This document shows, piece by piece, positions 43,977-52,993 of a stretch of DNA of 64,000 nucleotides; positions within the stretch are counted from its first letter, which is position 1, and each line of letters begins with the position of its first letter. Location of the stretch: assembly GCA_030651765.1 (NCBI GenBank), contig JAUSBY010000003.1, forward strand, positions 124,001-188,000, given 5' to 3'. Source of the DNA: Coriobacteriia bacterium. GTDB taxonomy: Bacteria; Actinomycetota; Coriobacteriia; Anaerosomatales; Anaerosomataceae. Under the pieces are notes generated by a model. It was not told the origin of the DNA, searched no databases, and saw only the letters and a list, made by a program, of their open reading frames with translations. The translations under genes were made by a program, and so were the position numbers.

Positions 43977-45694
43977 CGGCCGGCACGTCCCAAGACGAGC
44001 TCGTCGATGATGCGGTCGGTCGCGTGTCCATCGTGGTGCTCGAGGTGGCGCTCGGCGAACGCGGTCACCTTCTCGGCTTCGAAATCCTGTGCCCGGATGG
44101 CGTCGAGCATCTCGTCGAAGGTCCTCACGATTCTGCCGGGCACGAACACCTCGTAGCCCTCGTAGAAGTCGCGGGCGCTGATGTAGTCCTCGAGGTCGTA
44201 GGCGAAGAAGAGCATCGGTCGGCCAAGTGTGCAGTACTCGAAGACCAGTGAGGAGTAGTCGGTGATCACGAGGTCGGCGATGAACAGCAGGTCGTTGACC
44301 TCGCGGATGGCGCTCGCTTCGATCAGGCGGTCCGTCAGCTCGGCCGGGATCTCGAGCGGTTCGATCACGAAGGGGTGCATCTTGAACACGACGACCGCGT
44401 CGCGCTCGACAGCCAGGTCGTGGAGCGCCTGAAGGTCGAGACGGTCATGGTCGTAGTAGGCGTCCGACGGCCCCTTTCCCCGGAACGTCGGGGCGAACAG
44501 GATGACCTCGCGCCCGCGGGTCTCGGGCAGCTGTTCCCGCATCCTCTCGGCGGTACGCTCCCGGTACGCGGCGTCGAAGAAGACGTCCATGCGCGGGATC
44601 CCTGTGGGCACGACACGCTTCTCATCGATGCCGAATGCCTCGGCGTAGAACGGGACGTCGTGCCGGGAGCTCACTATCGCGTGCGTGTAGTTCTTGTGCA
44701 CGCGTGAGAACGGATTCGGCCCTCCCGGCTTGCCGATTCGGCTGTAGCCGACCGTCTTGAACGCTCCCGAGGCGTGCCAGAGCTGGATGATCGACACGTC
44801 GGGTGGGAACTCGACCTTGTACAGGGTCGGGTGATAGTCGTCGAGAAGGATCACGTCGGCGGCGGCAAGGTAGAAAGGAAGGCGGATCTTGTCCGCGAGC
44901 GGCCGACGCACGGTGGTGCTCTCCTTGAACAGGTACCAGAACGTGTACTCGCCCTCGAAACCGCGCTCGCGCATGCGATCGCGCACGTCGAGCAGGTTGC
45001 CCGATATCGTCGCGCGCGAGTCGGACGTGAACAGGATCCGCGTGCCCGTGCGCTTCACCAACCGCCTGCAGATGCGGTACGAGCTCTTGAAGAGGAGCTC
45101 CCGCGTGCGCCGCAGGCGTCTCCTGATCCTCGCGCCGAGGCGGGACGGGAGCGAACCTCGCCCGCCCGCCGCGCGGTTCTTGCGGTACGTGACCGCGAGC
45201 GCGAAGCGGCCGCCGGCACGTTCCACGACCGGGAACAGCCAGTAGCGGCCGCCCCGGACCGAGCGGATGCCGTCGTAGCCGAACGCGGGAATCGTCAGGT
45301 CCGGGCTCATACGGACCGGTGCCACGTCGCCTGCCGGCGTCACGATGCGGACGAGCCACGTTCCGGTGACGAGGGGGTCGCCGTCAAGGGCGAAGAACAC
45401 GGCGACATCCAGCGTGAAGCGTTCGCCTGCGACCCGCACGCTATCCACTCGCGCGCGACGCTCGCTGCGGGCTTCCTGCAGGTAGACGTCCGAGCCTGCG
45501 AGAGCCCCCGCATCAGGTGTGCCGCCGGAGCCGTTGGCGACCAGCGTCCCGTGCAGACGGAGGCGGGTGCGCTCCCACTCCAGCGCGTCGACGACGAGTG
45601 CGAACGTGGCCTCGGTCTCGGGCATCGATTCGCCGTCGGGCGCGAACCGATGCCGGTCCGCATCGCTACTCGTTGGCGAACTCATGTCCGACAT
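43973..45694 (-). CDS. TagF-like polymerase with N-terminal beta-sandwich domain
   Basis: A 573-residue CDP-polyol phosphotransferase. The first 175 residues form an all-beta module with GTWLVRIVTPAGDVAPVRM and YWLFPVVERAGGRFALAV, resembling the accessory domains of the GT2 protein at 40887. The catalytic region has QLWHASGAFKTVGYSRIG, TGIPRMDVFFDA, ILFAPTFRGKG, FKMHPFV, and ADLVITDYSSLVFEYCTLGRP. ATG at 45694 follows GGGGATC by about 7 bases and overlaps the ABC ATPase gene by 29 bases, so translation is coupled. Likely elongates the wall polymer. Confidence 0.9.
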   Translation of the reverse strand: MSDMSSPTSSDADRHRFAPDGESMPETEATFALVVDALEWERTRLRLHGTLVANGSGGTPDAGALAGSDVYLQEARSERRARVDSVRVAGERFTLDVAVFFALDGDPLVTGTWLVRIVTPAGDVAPVRMSPDLTIPAFGYDGIRSVRGGRYWLFPVVERAGGRFALAVTYRKNRAAGGRGSLPSRLGARIRRRLRRTRELLFKSSYRICRRLVKRTGTRILFTSDSRATISGNLLDVRDRMRERGFEGEYTFWYLFKESTTVRRPLADKIRLPFYLAAADVILLDDYHPTLYKVEFPPDVSIIQLWHASGAFKTVGYSRIGKPGGPNPFSRVHKNYTHAIVSSRHDVPFYAEAFGIDEKRVVPTGIPRMDVFFDAAYRERTAERMREQLPETRGREVILFAPTFRGKGPSDAYYDHDRLDLQALHDLAVERDAVVVFKMHPFVIEPLEIPAELTDRLIEASAIREVNDLLFIADLVITDYSSLVFEYCTLGRPMLFFAYDLEDYISARDFYEGYEVFVPGRIVRTFDEMLDAIRAQDFEAEKVTAFAERHLEHHDGHATDRIIDELVLGRAGR

Positions 45695-46877
45695 AGGTGA
45701 TCCCCGTTCCGAGATAGTCTTGCTGCTCGATGCGGAACGGCCGCTTGTTCGAGTAGCCGACGTAGAAGCCCGCGTCATTGTTCCACAACTCGCCCGACAG
45801 CAGGTACTCGCCTGCGAGAAGGTTGGGTGACTTGAGGCGAACGCGCAGGTGGTGCGTGCCCGGCGAGGAGTCGACCGTGTTGGCGGGATTGCGCTTGTCG
45901 GCCATGTACACCTCGAGCTGTTCTGCATTGCGAATCGTGTAGCAGAACGTCAGGGCCTCGACCGGACGCTTCACCGTGTAGTCGAACTCGAAGACGATGT
46001 CCTCCCCGTAGGCGAACGTGGTCGCCTTGTCGCCGGCGGCAGTGCGCATCGCAAAGCCTGACACCTCGACGATGTCGCGCTTCTCCTGCGGCGTGTCGAC
46101 GTCGTCGTCCTCGGCCCGCTTTCGTTTCGTGCGCGCCCGCTCGGCACGCAGGAAGTCCTCGTATGCCAGGACGACCGGTCCGAGTTCGCCCTGCTCGATG
46201 ATGCGGCCACGGTCGATCCACACGCCGAGCGTGCAGAACGCCTTGACCGTGAACAGCGAGTGGCTCACGAACAGGATCGTCTTGCCCTGGCGCCGGAACT
46301 CCTCCATCGCGTCGATGCACTTGAGCTTGAACACATCGTCGCCGACGGCGAGGACCTCATCCACGATGAGGATGTCGGGGTCGACGTTGACCGACACCGC
46401 GAAGCCGAGTCGGGACTTCATGCCGCTCGAGTACGTGCGCACGGGCTGCGTGATGTGCTCGCCGATGTCAGCGAACTCGATGATCGCGGCCATCCGCTGG
46501 TCGATCTCGGCGCGCGCGATCCCCATCGATACTGCCTTCAGGTACACGTTCTCAACGCCGGTGAGCTCGGGGTCGAATCCCGAGGTCAGCTCGAGCATGG
46601 CCGAGATGCGGCCGTCCACTTCGACCGTGCCACTCGTGGCCGAGGTCACGCCGGTGATGATCTTGAGCAGCGTCGACTTGCCCGATCCGTTCTTCCCGAC
46701 GATCGCGATGACCTCGCCTTTCGGGAAATCGAGCGTCACATCGTCAAGTGCCGTGAACGCCCGTCCCGTCGGCGTGCGCCTGAACGCATCGAGTGCGCGG
46801 CCGAGCGAGGAGTCGTAGATGCGGTACGACTTCGTCAGGTTGCGTACGCGGATAGCGTGTCGCGGCGAGGCGGCCAT
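45666..46877 (-). CDS. Polysaccharide/teichoic acid ABC exporter ATP-binding protein (TagH/Wzt-like)
   Basis: A 403-residue ATPase of the O-antigen/teichoic-acid export group. The N-terminal ATPase (about 1-250) has Walker A GKNGSGKST, SGFDPELTGVENVYL, signature-region TYSSGMKSRLGFAVSVN, Walker B ILIVDEVLAVGD, and SHSLFTVKAFC. The C-terminal domain (about 270-403) resembles the Wzt-C carbohydrate-binding beta-sandwich with GTHHLRVRLKSPNLLAGEYLLSGE. The permease gene lies directly upstream with no gap. Together they flip the lipid-linked polymer across the membrane. Confidence 0.94.
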   Translation of the reverse strand: MAASPRHAIRVRNLTKSYRIYDSSLGRALDAFRRTPTGRAFTALDDVTLDFPKGEVIAIVGKNGSGKSTLLKIITGVTSATSGTVEVDGRISAMLELTSGFDPELTGVENVYLKAVSMGIARAEIDQRMAAIIEFADIGEHITQPVRTYSSGMKSRLGFAVSVNVDPDILIVDEVLAVGDDVFKLKCIDAMEEFRRQGKTILFVSHSLFTVKAFCTLGVWIDRGRIIEQGELGPVVLAYEDFLRAERARTKRKRAEDDDVDTPQEKRDIVEVSGFAMRTAAGDKATTFAYGEDIVFEFDYTVKRPVEALTFCYTIRNAEQLEVYMADKRNPANTVDSSPGTHHLRVRLKSPNLLAGEYLLSGELWNNDAGFYVGYSNKRPFRIEQQDYLGTGITYVGHEFANE

Positions 46878-47693
46878 CTAGAGCACGTCCGCGAAGTCAG
46901 GCTGCAGGCGGTGGTACAGATAGCCGGCGATCAGCATGAGCAGGCCGGTGAGTCCCCAGAAGTACGCCGTGTAGCGAAGGCTGCCAAATAGCCAGTCAGG
47001 CCGCAGCAGGGCGTGCCGATAGCCTTCGATGAGGTACGTGAGGGGGTTTGCCAGGATCGCCCACCTGAGCGTGCCGTGGACGCTCGAGAGCGGCCAGATG
47101 ATCGGTGTCAGCCAGAACATCACCCGTGTGAACGAGCGCACCATGTGGCCTACGTCGGCACTCACGGCCGATAGCGTGGAGATGAGGATGGCGACCACCG
47201 ACGCGAAGACGAGCGTCGCGAACATGTAGTAGAGCAGCTGGAGGGTGTGGACGGTGAACCCGGGTCCGGCGAGCGCGAGTATGAGGACCGACGGCATCAG
47301 GAGCATGAGGTGCGCGAAGAACAGTGCGATCACGGTGAACACGGGAATGGTCGAGACGGGGAAGACCATCTTTGTCACGAGGTGGCGGTGATCTCTAATC
47401 GCCGTACCGCCGATGGTGAGCGCATCGTTCAGGAAGAACCACGGGACGATCCCCGGGATGAGCCACAGGATGTACGGGACGTCCTCGATCGGCTTGCCGC
47501 CGCGCAGCCCCACCGAGATCGCGAACCAGTAGACGGCGATGAAGACCGCGGGCCTGACGACCGCCCAGCCTACGCCGAGTAGCGAGCCGCTGTAGCGCTT
47601 GGTGAGGTCGAAGCGCGCCATCGCAAGCGTTCGACGGACGTTGCGCGCATTGCTCACCGCGATCTCGCGAAGCCCCCGCCATGCAGCACCCAC
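46878..47693 (-). CDS. Polysaccharide/teichoic acid ABC exporter permease (TagG/Wzm-like)
   Basis: A 271-residue membrane protein with about six helices: VVRPAVFIAVYWFAISVGL, PYILWLIPGIVPWFFLNDAL, VFTVIALFFAHLMLLMPSVL and others, with the ABC-2 motif RDHRHLVTKMVFPVSTIP. GTG at 47693 is chosen because AAAGG lies 7 bases upstream; the frame runs on upstream as far as 47780. It abuts the ATPase gene downstream. It exports the polymer made by the TagF-like and GT2 enzymes of this cluster. Confidence 0.9.
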   Translation of the reverse strand: MGAAWRGLREIAVSNARNVRRTLAMARFDLTKRYSGSLLGVGWAVVRPAVFIAVYWFAISVGLRGGKPIEDVPYILWLIPGIVPWFFLNDALTIGGTAIRDHRHLVTKMVFPVSTIPVFTVIALFFAHLMLLMPSVLILALAGPGFTVHTLQLLYYMFATLVFASVVAILISTLSAVSADVGHMVRSFTRVMFWLTPIIWPLSSVHGTLRWAILANPLTYLIEGYRHALLRPDWLFGSLRYTAYFWGLTGLLMLIAGYLYHRLQPDFADVL

Positions 47694-47856
47694 CGAACCG
47701 CCTTTCGCCGTGCAGTGTTCGCGCCGTCCGTCCGGCGCCTGATTCGACAGACTCACGGTAACAGATACTATTGTAGGCATCCTCGGGCCCTGTCGCGGCG
47801 TCCGGGACTTCGATGATCAGGTATCGGCGCCACGTGCGGGCGGATGGAGTGAGCGT

Positions 47857-48546
47857 ATGAGACGCGGCTTGATGGTATTGGCCGGCGGAGTCGGCGAGCG
47901 CATGGGCCAGCCGATGCCCAAGCAGTTCATCCTGCTCGCAGGCAAGCCGATCATCGCGCACGTACTCGACCGCGTCCGGGATCTCCCCGACATCACCAAG
48001 ATAATCGTGTGCCCACCCGAGCACGTATCGCTGACCGAGGAGCTCCTCGCGCACCGGAACCTCGCCGACCGCTTCACGTGTGTCGTGGGTGGCGCGACGC
48101 GCCAGGAGTCTGTCTACAACGGCCTCTCGTACTTCGAGGGCTACGACTCGGTCGTGATCCACGAGGCGGTTCGGCCGTTCGTGACGACAGCGGAGTTCCA
48201 GGCACTCATAGACGATCCGGCCGAGAACGCCATCTATGGTTCGCCGATCCCGTTCACGGTGCTCGTCGGCCATGAGTACGTAGAGCAGACGCTCGACCGG
48301 TCGTCGCTCGTCAACGTGCAGTTGCCCCAGAAGTTCGATGTGGTGCGGCTTCGGGCCGCGCACGAGGCGGCGCGTGCCGAGGGCCGTGTGTTCACCGAAG
48401 ACGCGAGTCTGCTCCATCACTACGGGCAGGGCCGGGTACGGATCCTCCCGGGCACGGCGAACAACATCAAGATCACGCAGCCGGTCGACCTGGTGCTCGG
48501 GGAGGCCATCTACAGCGAATACGTCCTCAGGGGAGCGTCCGACTGA
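47857..48546 (+). CDS. IspD/TarI-type cytidylyltransferase
   Basis: A 229-residue nucleotidyltransferase. It has LAGGVGERMGQPMPKQFILLAGKPII, QESVYNGL, VVIHEAVRPFV and NIKITQPVDLVLGEAI, which define the IspD/TarI fold. In the isoprenoid pathway the substrate is methylerythritol phosphate; here the wall-polymer setting and the SDR partner favour CDP-ribitol synthesis, as in TarI or the fused Haemophilus Acs1. GGAG lies 7 bases before ATG. Its stop overlaps the SDR start by one base, so the pair is coupled. Confidence 0.88.
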   Translation: MRRGLMVLAGGVGERMGQPMPKQFILLAGKPIIAHVLDRVRDLPDITKIIVCPPEHVSLTEELLAHRNLADRFTCVVGGATRQESVYNGLSYFEGYDSVVIHEAVRPFVTTAEFQALIDDPAENAIYGSPIPFTVLVGHEYVEQTLDRSSLVNVQLPQKFDVVRLRAAHEAARAEGRVFTEDASLLHHYGQGRVRILPGTANNIKITQPVDLVLGEAIYSEYVLRGASD

Positions 48547-49259
48547 TGAAGACCTGCATCATCACCGGCGCGAGTCAGGGAATCGGGCGCGCCGCCGCCA
48601 TACGCATGAGCAAGGAGCCCGGAGTCGGTAACCTGGTTCTCATCGCGCGGAGCGAGGAAGGCCTCGCGGCGACGCGCGACGCCATGGAGTCGGACGGCAA
48701 GCGCATCGAGCTCGTGGCGTTCGATCTGGCCGACCTCGACGCGGTTCCCGCGATGGTCAAACGCGTGTACGAGGAGTTCGGCTCGATCGACCTGCTGCTC
48801 AACATCGCTGGTTACGCCGAGCCGGCCGCTTTGCTCGACACCACCACCGAGAACATCATGACGACGTTCCAGGTCAACGTGTTCGCGCTCATCGTGCTCA
48901 CGCGCGAGTGTGTGAAGTACATGCGGCACTCGGCATCGAAGATCTTGAACGTCGCGTCTACGGCGGGCGTCACCTCCCGCCCCGGCTGGCTCGCCTACGC
49001 CGCATCGAAAGCCGCCGTGGTCTCGATCTCCAACACGCTCACCGACGAGCTGGCCGAGTACGGTATCAAGGTATACAGCATCTCGCCGGGCCGCTGCGCC
49101 ACCGAGCTCAGGCGCAAGCTCGCTCCCGAGGAGGACCCGTCGACGATCATGCAGCCGGAGGATGTGGCTGAGGTCATCGCCACGCTCATGCGCGACGATG
49201 AGACGTGCCTGGACGGGCAGAACCTCATCGTCCGTCAGGCACCGACAGCGGGCCGATGA
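48546..49259 (+). CDS. Short-chain dehydrogenase, probable ribulose-5-phosphate reductase
   Basis: A 237-residue SDR with the nucleotide site TGASQGIGRAAAIRM, NIAGYAEPA, and the catalytic YAASK (Ser-Tyr-Lys) segment near residue 156. SDRs have many substrates; the assignment as reductase supplying ribitol-5-phosphate comes from its overlap with the IspD/TarI gene upstream and the TagF-like gene downstream, an arrangement that matches the two halves of Acs1. A different sugar reductase remains possible. Start ATG at 48546; AGGGGAG lies about 10 bases upstream. The stop overlaps the next gene's ATGA. Confidence 0.8.
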   Translation: MKTCIITGASQGIGRAAAIRMSKEPGVGNLVLIARSEEGLAATRDAMESDGKRIELVAFDLADLDAVPAMVKRVYEEFGSIDLLLNIAGYAEPAALLDTTTENIMTTFQVNVFALIVLTRECVKYMRHSASKILNVASTAGVTSRPGWLAYAASKAAVVSISNTLTDELAEYGIKVYSISPGRCATELRRKLAPEEDPSTIMQPEDVAEVIATLMRDDETCLDGQNLIVRQAPTAGR

Positions 49260-50380
49260 CGGTACTCGAGCTGTATCTGTCCAGGGTGTTCCTGCGCGTG
49301 TGGTGGGTGGCCTTCCGGCTGCTGCCGGTCAACCGCTCGAAGGTGGTCCTGGCTTCGGCGCGGGCCGAGCGGCTCGAAGGCAACTTGTTGTTCATCGATC
49401 GCGCTCTGGAACGCATGCGCCCCGACCTTGACCGTGTGCACCTGCTTGAGCGCTACGGCTATGGTCTGGCCGACAAGGTTCGTTACCTGCTCCACCTCGT
49501 TCGCGCCACCTACCACCTTGCGACGGCCCGGTACTTCATCATCGACAACGCGTACCTGCCCGTTCACGTCCTGCCGCACCGGCCGGAGACGGTGGTCATC
49601 CAGGTGTGGCATGCGATGGACGCGCTCAAGCGGTTCGGTCTGGACACGCACGAGGCCGAGCGACCGGTCGAGCGCACGTTTCTCCACAGGCGGTACGACT
49701 ACGTGATCGTCGGCTCCGACGCGGCGGTCGCGCCGTACGCATCGGCGCTGCGGACCGACCCGGACCGCGTGATCCCGCTCGGCTCGGCGCGCAGCGACTT
49801 CTTCTCCGATGAGGCGGCGATGTCCGATGCCCGACGACGCATGGTCGAGCAGTATCCGGAGATAGCCGGTCGCCGGGTGATCCTCTACGCCCCGACGTTC
49901 AGGGGTGTCGGCCATGAGAAGCATTCGGCGCGCCTACTCGACCTCGCGCGCCTCGTCGACCTCCTCGGCGAGGGTGACGTCCTCGTCTACAAGCGACATC
50001 CGGTTCTCGGTCCGGGATCGCGCCCGCACCTCCCCGGCGTCGTCTACGTGGATGCCGATGTGGACCTGAACGAGGTGTTCTGTGTCACCGACATTCTGGT
50101 GACCGACTACACCTCGGCCATCTTCGAGTACGCGCTGCTGCGGCGCCCGCTCGTGCTGATAGTCCCGGATATCGAGGAGTACGAGCGCGATCCGGGCCTC
50201 TACCTCGACTATCGCACCGAGATGATAGGCGTCATGGCGACCACCACAGACGAGGTTGCCGACATCATCGCGCGTGGAGAGTTCGATATGCGCCCGTTCG
50301 AGGCGTTCATCGCGACACACGGGCATCGCGCCGACGGGCATGCCAGCGAGCGGTTCGTGGAGTTCCTGGGCCAGCGGTGA
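49256..50380 (+). CDS. TagB/TagF-like polyol-phosphate transferase
   Basis: A 374-residue family member with FLRVWWVAFRLLPVNRSKVVL, QVWHAMDALKRFGLDTHE, ILYAPTFRGVGHEKH, VYKRHPVLGPG, DLNEVFCVTDILVTDYTSAIFEYALLRRP, and a late GHRADGHASER. It resembles the 42819 protein more than the 43973 one, and shares its C-terminal DGHASER. It closes the three-gene IspD-SDR-TagF unit, each gene overlapping the last. Probably the primer or first polymerase step using the CDP-polyol made by the two preceding enzymes. Confidence 0.9.
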   Translation: MTVLELYLSRVFLRVWWVAFRLLPVNRSKVVLASARAERLEGNLLFIDRALERMRPDLDRVHLLERYGYGLADKVRYLLHLVRATYHLATARYFIIDNAYLPVHVLPHRPETVVIQVWHAMDALKRFGLDTHEAERPVERTFLHRRYDYVIVGSDAAVAPYASALRTDPDRVIPLGSARSDFFSDEAAMSDARRRMVEQYPEIAGRRVILYAPTFRGVGHEKHSARLLDLARLVDLLGEGDVLVYKRHPVLGPGSRPHLPGVVYVDADVDLNEVFCVTDILVTDYTSAIFEYALLRRPLVLIVPDIEEYERDPGLYLDYRTEMIGVMATTTDEVADIIARGEFDMRPFEAFIATHGHRADGHASERFVEFLGQR

Positions 50381-50425
50381 GAGCCGCCTGACGGCCTGAT
50401 GGAACGTTTCGCCCCTCGGCGGCGT

Positions 50426-50437
50426 CTACACGTGTAG
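50426..50437. repeat. 12-bp palindrome upstream of the deacetylase gene
   Basis: CTACACGTGTAG is a perfect inverted repeat 31-42 bases before the ATG at 50468, between the teichoic gene and the deacetylase. The position suits an operator, but no repressor is linked to it and chance cannot be excluded. Confidence 0.3.
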
Positions 50438-50467
50438 TACCCGGGAACTCGCGAGGGTGTGAGACGC

Positions 50468-51379
50468 ATGACGCGCCGAACTCGCATACTGATAGGTGTG
50501 GTCCTCGTCGTGGCAGTCGCGGCCCTGGCGTTCGCGTTCGGGCCTCGCGGGCCGGACGCCGATCCGACGGCTGAGCCCCACCTCGGCGCGGCGCCTGAAC
50601 CGGCCGTGCCGGAGCCGACTCCCGAGCCGGGCGCGCCGCGGTCACCCGCGCCGCGCGATCCGACACCGGTCGAGTCTCCAGCCACTCCCGAGCCCGACGA
50701 CGACACCCGCTACGGCTGGTACTACATCGCCAACTCCTCGCATGACGCGCCGGGCGTGCCTGCCGAGGCGAGCCGTCTGCTGGCCGCCTACGGCGGCATC
50801 TACACCGGCCCGGACCCCGGTGCGGTCTACCTCACGGTCGACCAGGGCTACGAGAACGGCAACACGCCGGCCATCCTCGACGCGCTCGCGCGCAACGGCG
50901 TGAAGGCGACCTTCTTCGTCACCAGGTCCTACGTCGTCAACAACCCCGACCTCGTTCGGCGCATGGCCGATGAGGGACACGTTGTCGGCAACCATACGTC
51001 GACGCACCCGTCGCTGCCGGGGATCGCCACCGACCAGGCGACGTTCGCCGAAGAGCTCGAAAGCACGGAGCGTGCGTACGAGGAGGTCACGGGCCGTTCG
51101 ATGGCGCCGATCATGCGACCGCCGATGGGGGAGTACAGCGCCCGTGCGCTGTGGCTCACGCAGCAGCTCGGCTACACGAGCGTGTTCTGGGGCTTCGCGC
51201 ACCGCGACTGGGTCGTGGATGACCAACCGCCGGTCGACGTCACGATCAGCCGGATCCTCGGCGGTAGCCATCCCGGCGCCATCTACCTGCTGCACGGCGT
51301 GTCCTCGAGCGACACGCAGGCGCTCGATGCGGCCATCGAGGGTCTACGCGCGCAGGGATACGACTTCGGCGTGCTCTAG
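50468..51379 (+). CDS. Membrane-anchored PdaA-like polysaccharide deacetylase
   Basis: A 303-residue carbohydrate esterase-4 protein, anchored by a helix at about 7-25 and followed by a Pro/Glu-rich linker (about 30-80). The NodB-type domain has LTVDQGYENGNTPAILDAL, NGVKATFFVT, GNHTSTHPS (His176, His180), RPPMGEYS and LLHG. The wording GYENGxT resembles PdaA, the N-acetylmuramate deacetylase used for muramic-lactam. The residue after catalytic Asp125 is Gln126 where NodB-type enzymes have Asp and PdaA has Asn. ATG at 50468 is favoured over GTG at 50459 because of spacing from GAGGG. Likely remodels cell wall after the teichoic cluster. Confidence 0.86.
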   Translation: MTRRTRILIGVVLVVAVAALAFAFGPRGPDADPTAEPHLGAAPEPAVPEPTPEPGAPRSPAPRDPTPVESPATPEPDDDTRYGWYYIANSSHDAPGVPAEASRLLAAYGGIYTGPDPGAVYLTVDQGYENGNTPAILDALARNGVKATFFVTRSYVVNNPDLVRRMADEGHVVGNHTSTHPSLPGIATDQATFAEELESTERAYEEVTGRSMAPIMRPPMGEYSARALWLTQQLGYTSVFWGFAHRDWVVDDQPPVDVTISRILGGSHPGAIYLLHGVSSSDTQALDAAIEGLRAQGYDFGVL

Positions 51380-51416
51380 GGGCCGAGTGCGTGCGAGTAC
51401 GTCCCGCGAGCGGGGA

Positions 51417-51908
51417 TCACGCTATCGCGTCGGGAAGCGGGCGCTCATCCGGTAGCCACTCGGCGTCGAAGTCGCCTTCCACGATGCGATCGATAGGGAG
51501 CCGCATGTAGCGACCGCGGGCCTCCACCGCTACGCTGCCGTCGGCGAGCACGATCTCCGCGGTGCCCTCGAACAGCCGACCGGAGTCTTTCGTGATGCGG
51601 CCGATCGCTGTGACGGGCGCGTCGATCGGCACCGGTTTCCGGTAGCGAACGGTGAGCTCGACGGTCACGCCCCAGGCGTCCCGGTCGGAGATGTTGATGG
51701 CCCGGCCGATCGTCTCGTCGAGTATGGTCGACGCTATGCCGCCATGCAGTCGGCCCGGGTAGCCTTGATGTTCCGGGCGCGGCGTGAACACGCCTGCGAG
51801 TTCGCCGGTCTCGAGTTCGAGGAAGCGCGCCTTGAGGCCTGCGGCGTTCTCGATCCCGCACACCATGCACATGCGGCTCACGTACTGGGCGGCGTGCACG
51901 CGGCGCAT
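51417..51908 (-). CDS. PaaI/4HBT hotdog-fold thioesterase
   Basis: A 163-residue hotdog protein with RLHGGIASTILDETIGRAI, the active-site-bearing helix of PaaI-type thioesterases, and VELTVRYRKPVPIDAPV. It likely hydrolyses acyl-CoA thioesters; the acyl group is unknown. The N-terminus has a small Cys pair (CMVCGIEN) common in this subgroup. GAGAGG lies 8 bases upstream of ATG at 51908. Convergent with the deacetylase and divergent from the methyltransferase. Confidence 0.88.
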   Translation of the reverse strand: MRRVHAAQYVSRMCMVCGIENAAGLKARFLELETGELAGVFTPRPEHQGYPGRLHGGIASTILDETIGRAINISDRDAWGVTVELTVRYRKPVPIDAPVTAIGRITKDSGRLFEGTAEIVLADGSVAVEARGRYMRLPIDRIVEGDFDAEWLPDERPLPDAIA

Positions 51909-52045
51909 CAGATGTTCCTCTCGTCGGAGGGCACCATTCTACGGCAGGGTGGGCGCGGCGGGCACGAACGGTCACAATCCGATGAGTGGATTTGCGAGAG
52001 GAGCAGCGTGGCGCAAGGCGACATCACCCGACGGGCGGGGTAGCG

Positions 52046-52891
52046 GTGCTCCCACCTGTGGACATGCTGGAGTGCCCGGTGTGCCGCTCGCCGCTCACGG
52101 CCGAGGGCGGGACGCTGCGGTGCGGGCAGGGGCACACCTTCGACGTGGCGCGGCACGGGTACGTCAACCTGCTCGGCGGGGGTGCGGCAACCGGGACCGC
52201 AGACACAGCCGAGATGGTCGCCGCACGAGAGGCGTTCTTAGGAGCAAGGCACTACGAGCACATCGCGGAGGCACTCGCCGCTGCGATAGCGGGTGCCGTC
52301 AGAGGGGCGACCGCCCCCCGGGTGCTCGACGTCGGCGCCGGGAGCGGGTACTACCTCGCCGCGGTACTCGACCGGATGCCCGCAGCGGTGGGTCTCGCGC
52401 TCGACATCTCGAAGTACGCAGCCCGCCGGGCGGCCCGTGCGCACCCGCACGCCTCGGCGGTCGTCTGCGATGCCTGGGACCGGCTTCCGGTTGCCGATGC
52501 CTCGGTGAGTGCTGTGATGAGCGTGTTCGCGCCGCGCAACGCGGCCGAGTTCTCCCGGGTGCTGGCGACAGACGGCATCGTCGTGACCGTCACGCCGACC
52601 CCCCGGCACCTTGCCGAGCTCATCGATGCGATCGGCCTGATCTCGGTCGACGACCGCAAAGAGGAGCGACTCGAGACCTCGCTCGGCGAGTACTTCGCGC
52701 GGGAGGCCTCGCAGCCGCTTGAGGCGCGGATGATGCTCGGCCACGCGGATGTCGCCGCGCTCGTCGATATGGGGCCGAGTGCCCGCCACACAACTCACTC
52801 CAAGCGCGAAGCGCGGATCGCGAGACTGCCGGACTCCGCGGTGGTGACCGCCTCCGTCAACGTGGCCGTGTGGCGGCGGAGCCGACCGTAG
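52046..52891 (+). CDS. RlmA-type 23S rRNA (guanine-N1) methyltransferase
   Basis: A 281-residue SAM enzyme. The zinc motif is at the start: Cys10, Cys13, Cys26 and His30 in ECPVCRSPL and LRCGQGHTFD, followed by RHGYVNLL, which together typify RlmA/TlrB. SAM motif I is VLDVGAGSGYYLAAV; ALDISKYAARRAARAHP and VMSVFAPRNAAEFSRVL follow. Target guanine (G745 or G748 type) cannot be decided, so no symbol is given. GTG at 52046 has CGGGG upstream. Confidence 0.9.
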   Translation: MLPPVDMLECPVCRSPLTAEGGTLRCGQGHTFDVARHGYVNLLGGGAATGTADTAEMVAAREAFLGARHYEHIAEALAAAIAGAVRGATAPRVLDVGAGSGYYLAAVLDRMPAAVGLALDISKYAARRAARAHPHASAVVCDAWDRLPVADASVSAVMSVFAPRNAAEFSRVLATDGIVVTVTPTPRHLAELIDAIGLISVDDRKEERLETSLGEYFAREASQPLEARMMLGHADVAALVDMGPSARHTTHSKREARIARLPDSAVVTASVNVAVWRRSRP

Positions 52892-52993
52892 GGCTCGCGG
52901 TCGGGCCGGGCGCGGTCGTATGGTATCTTTCGGCTACTGCGCGTCGCCGAGCCACCGAGCATCGCGCGACGCCACCGACAGAGGAGGCAGTGC

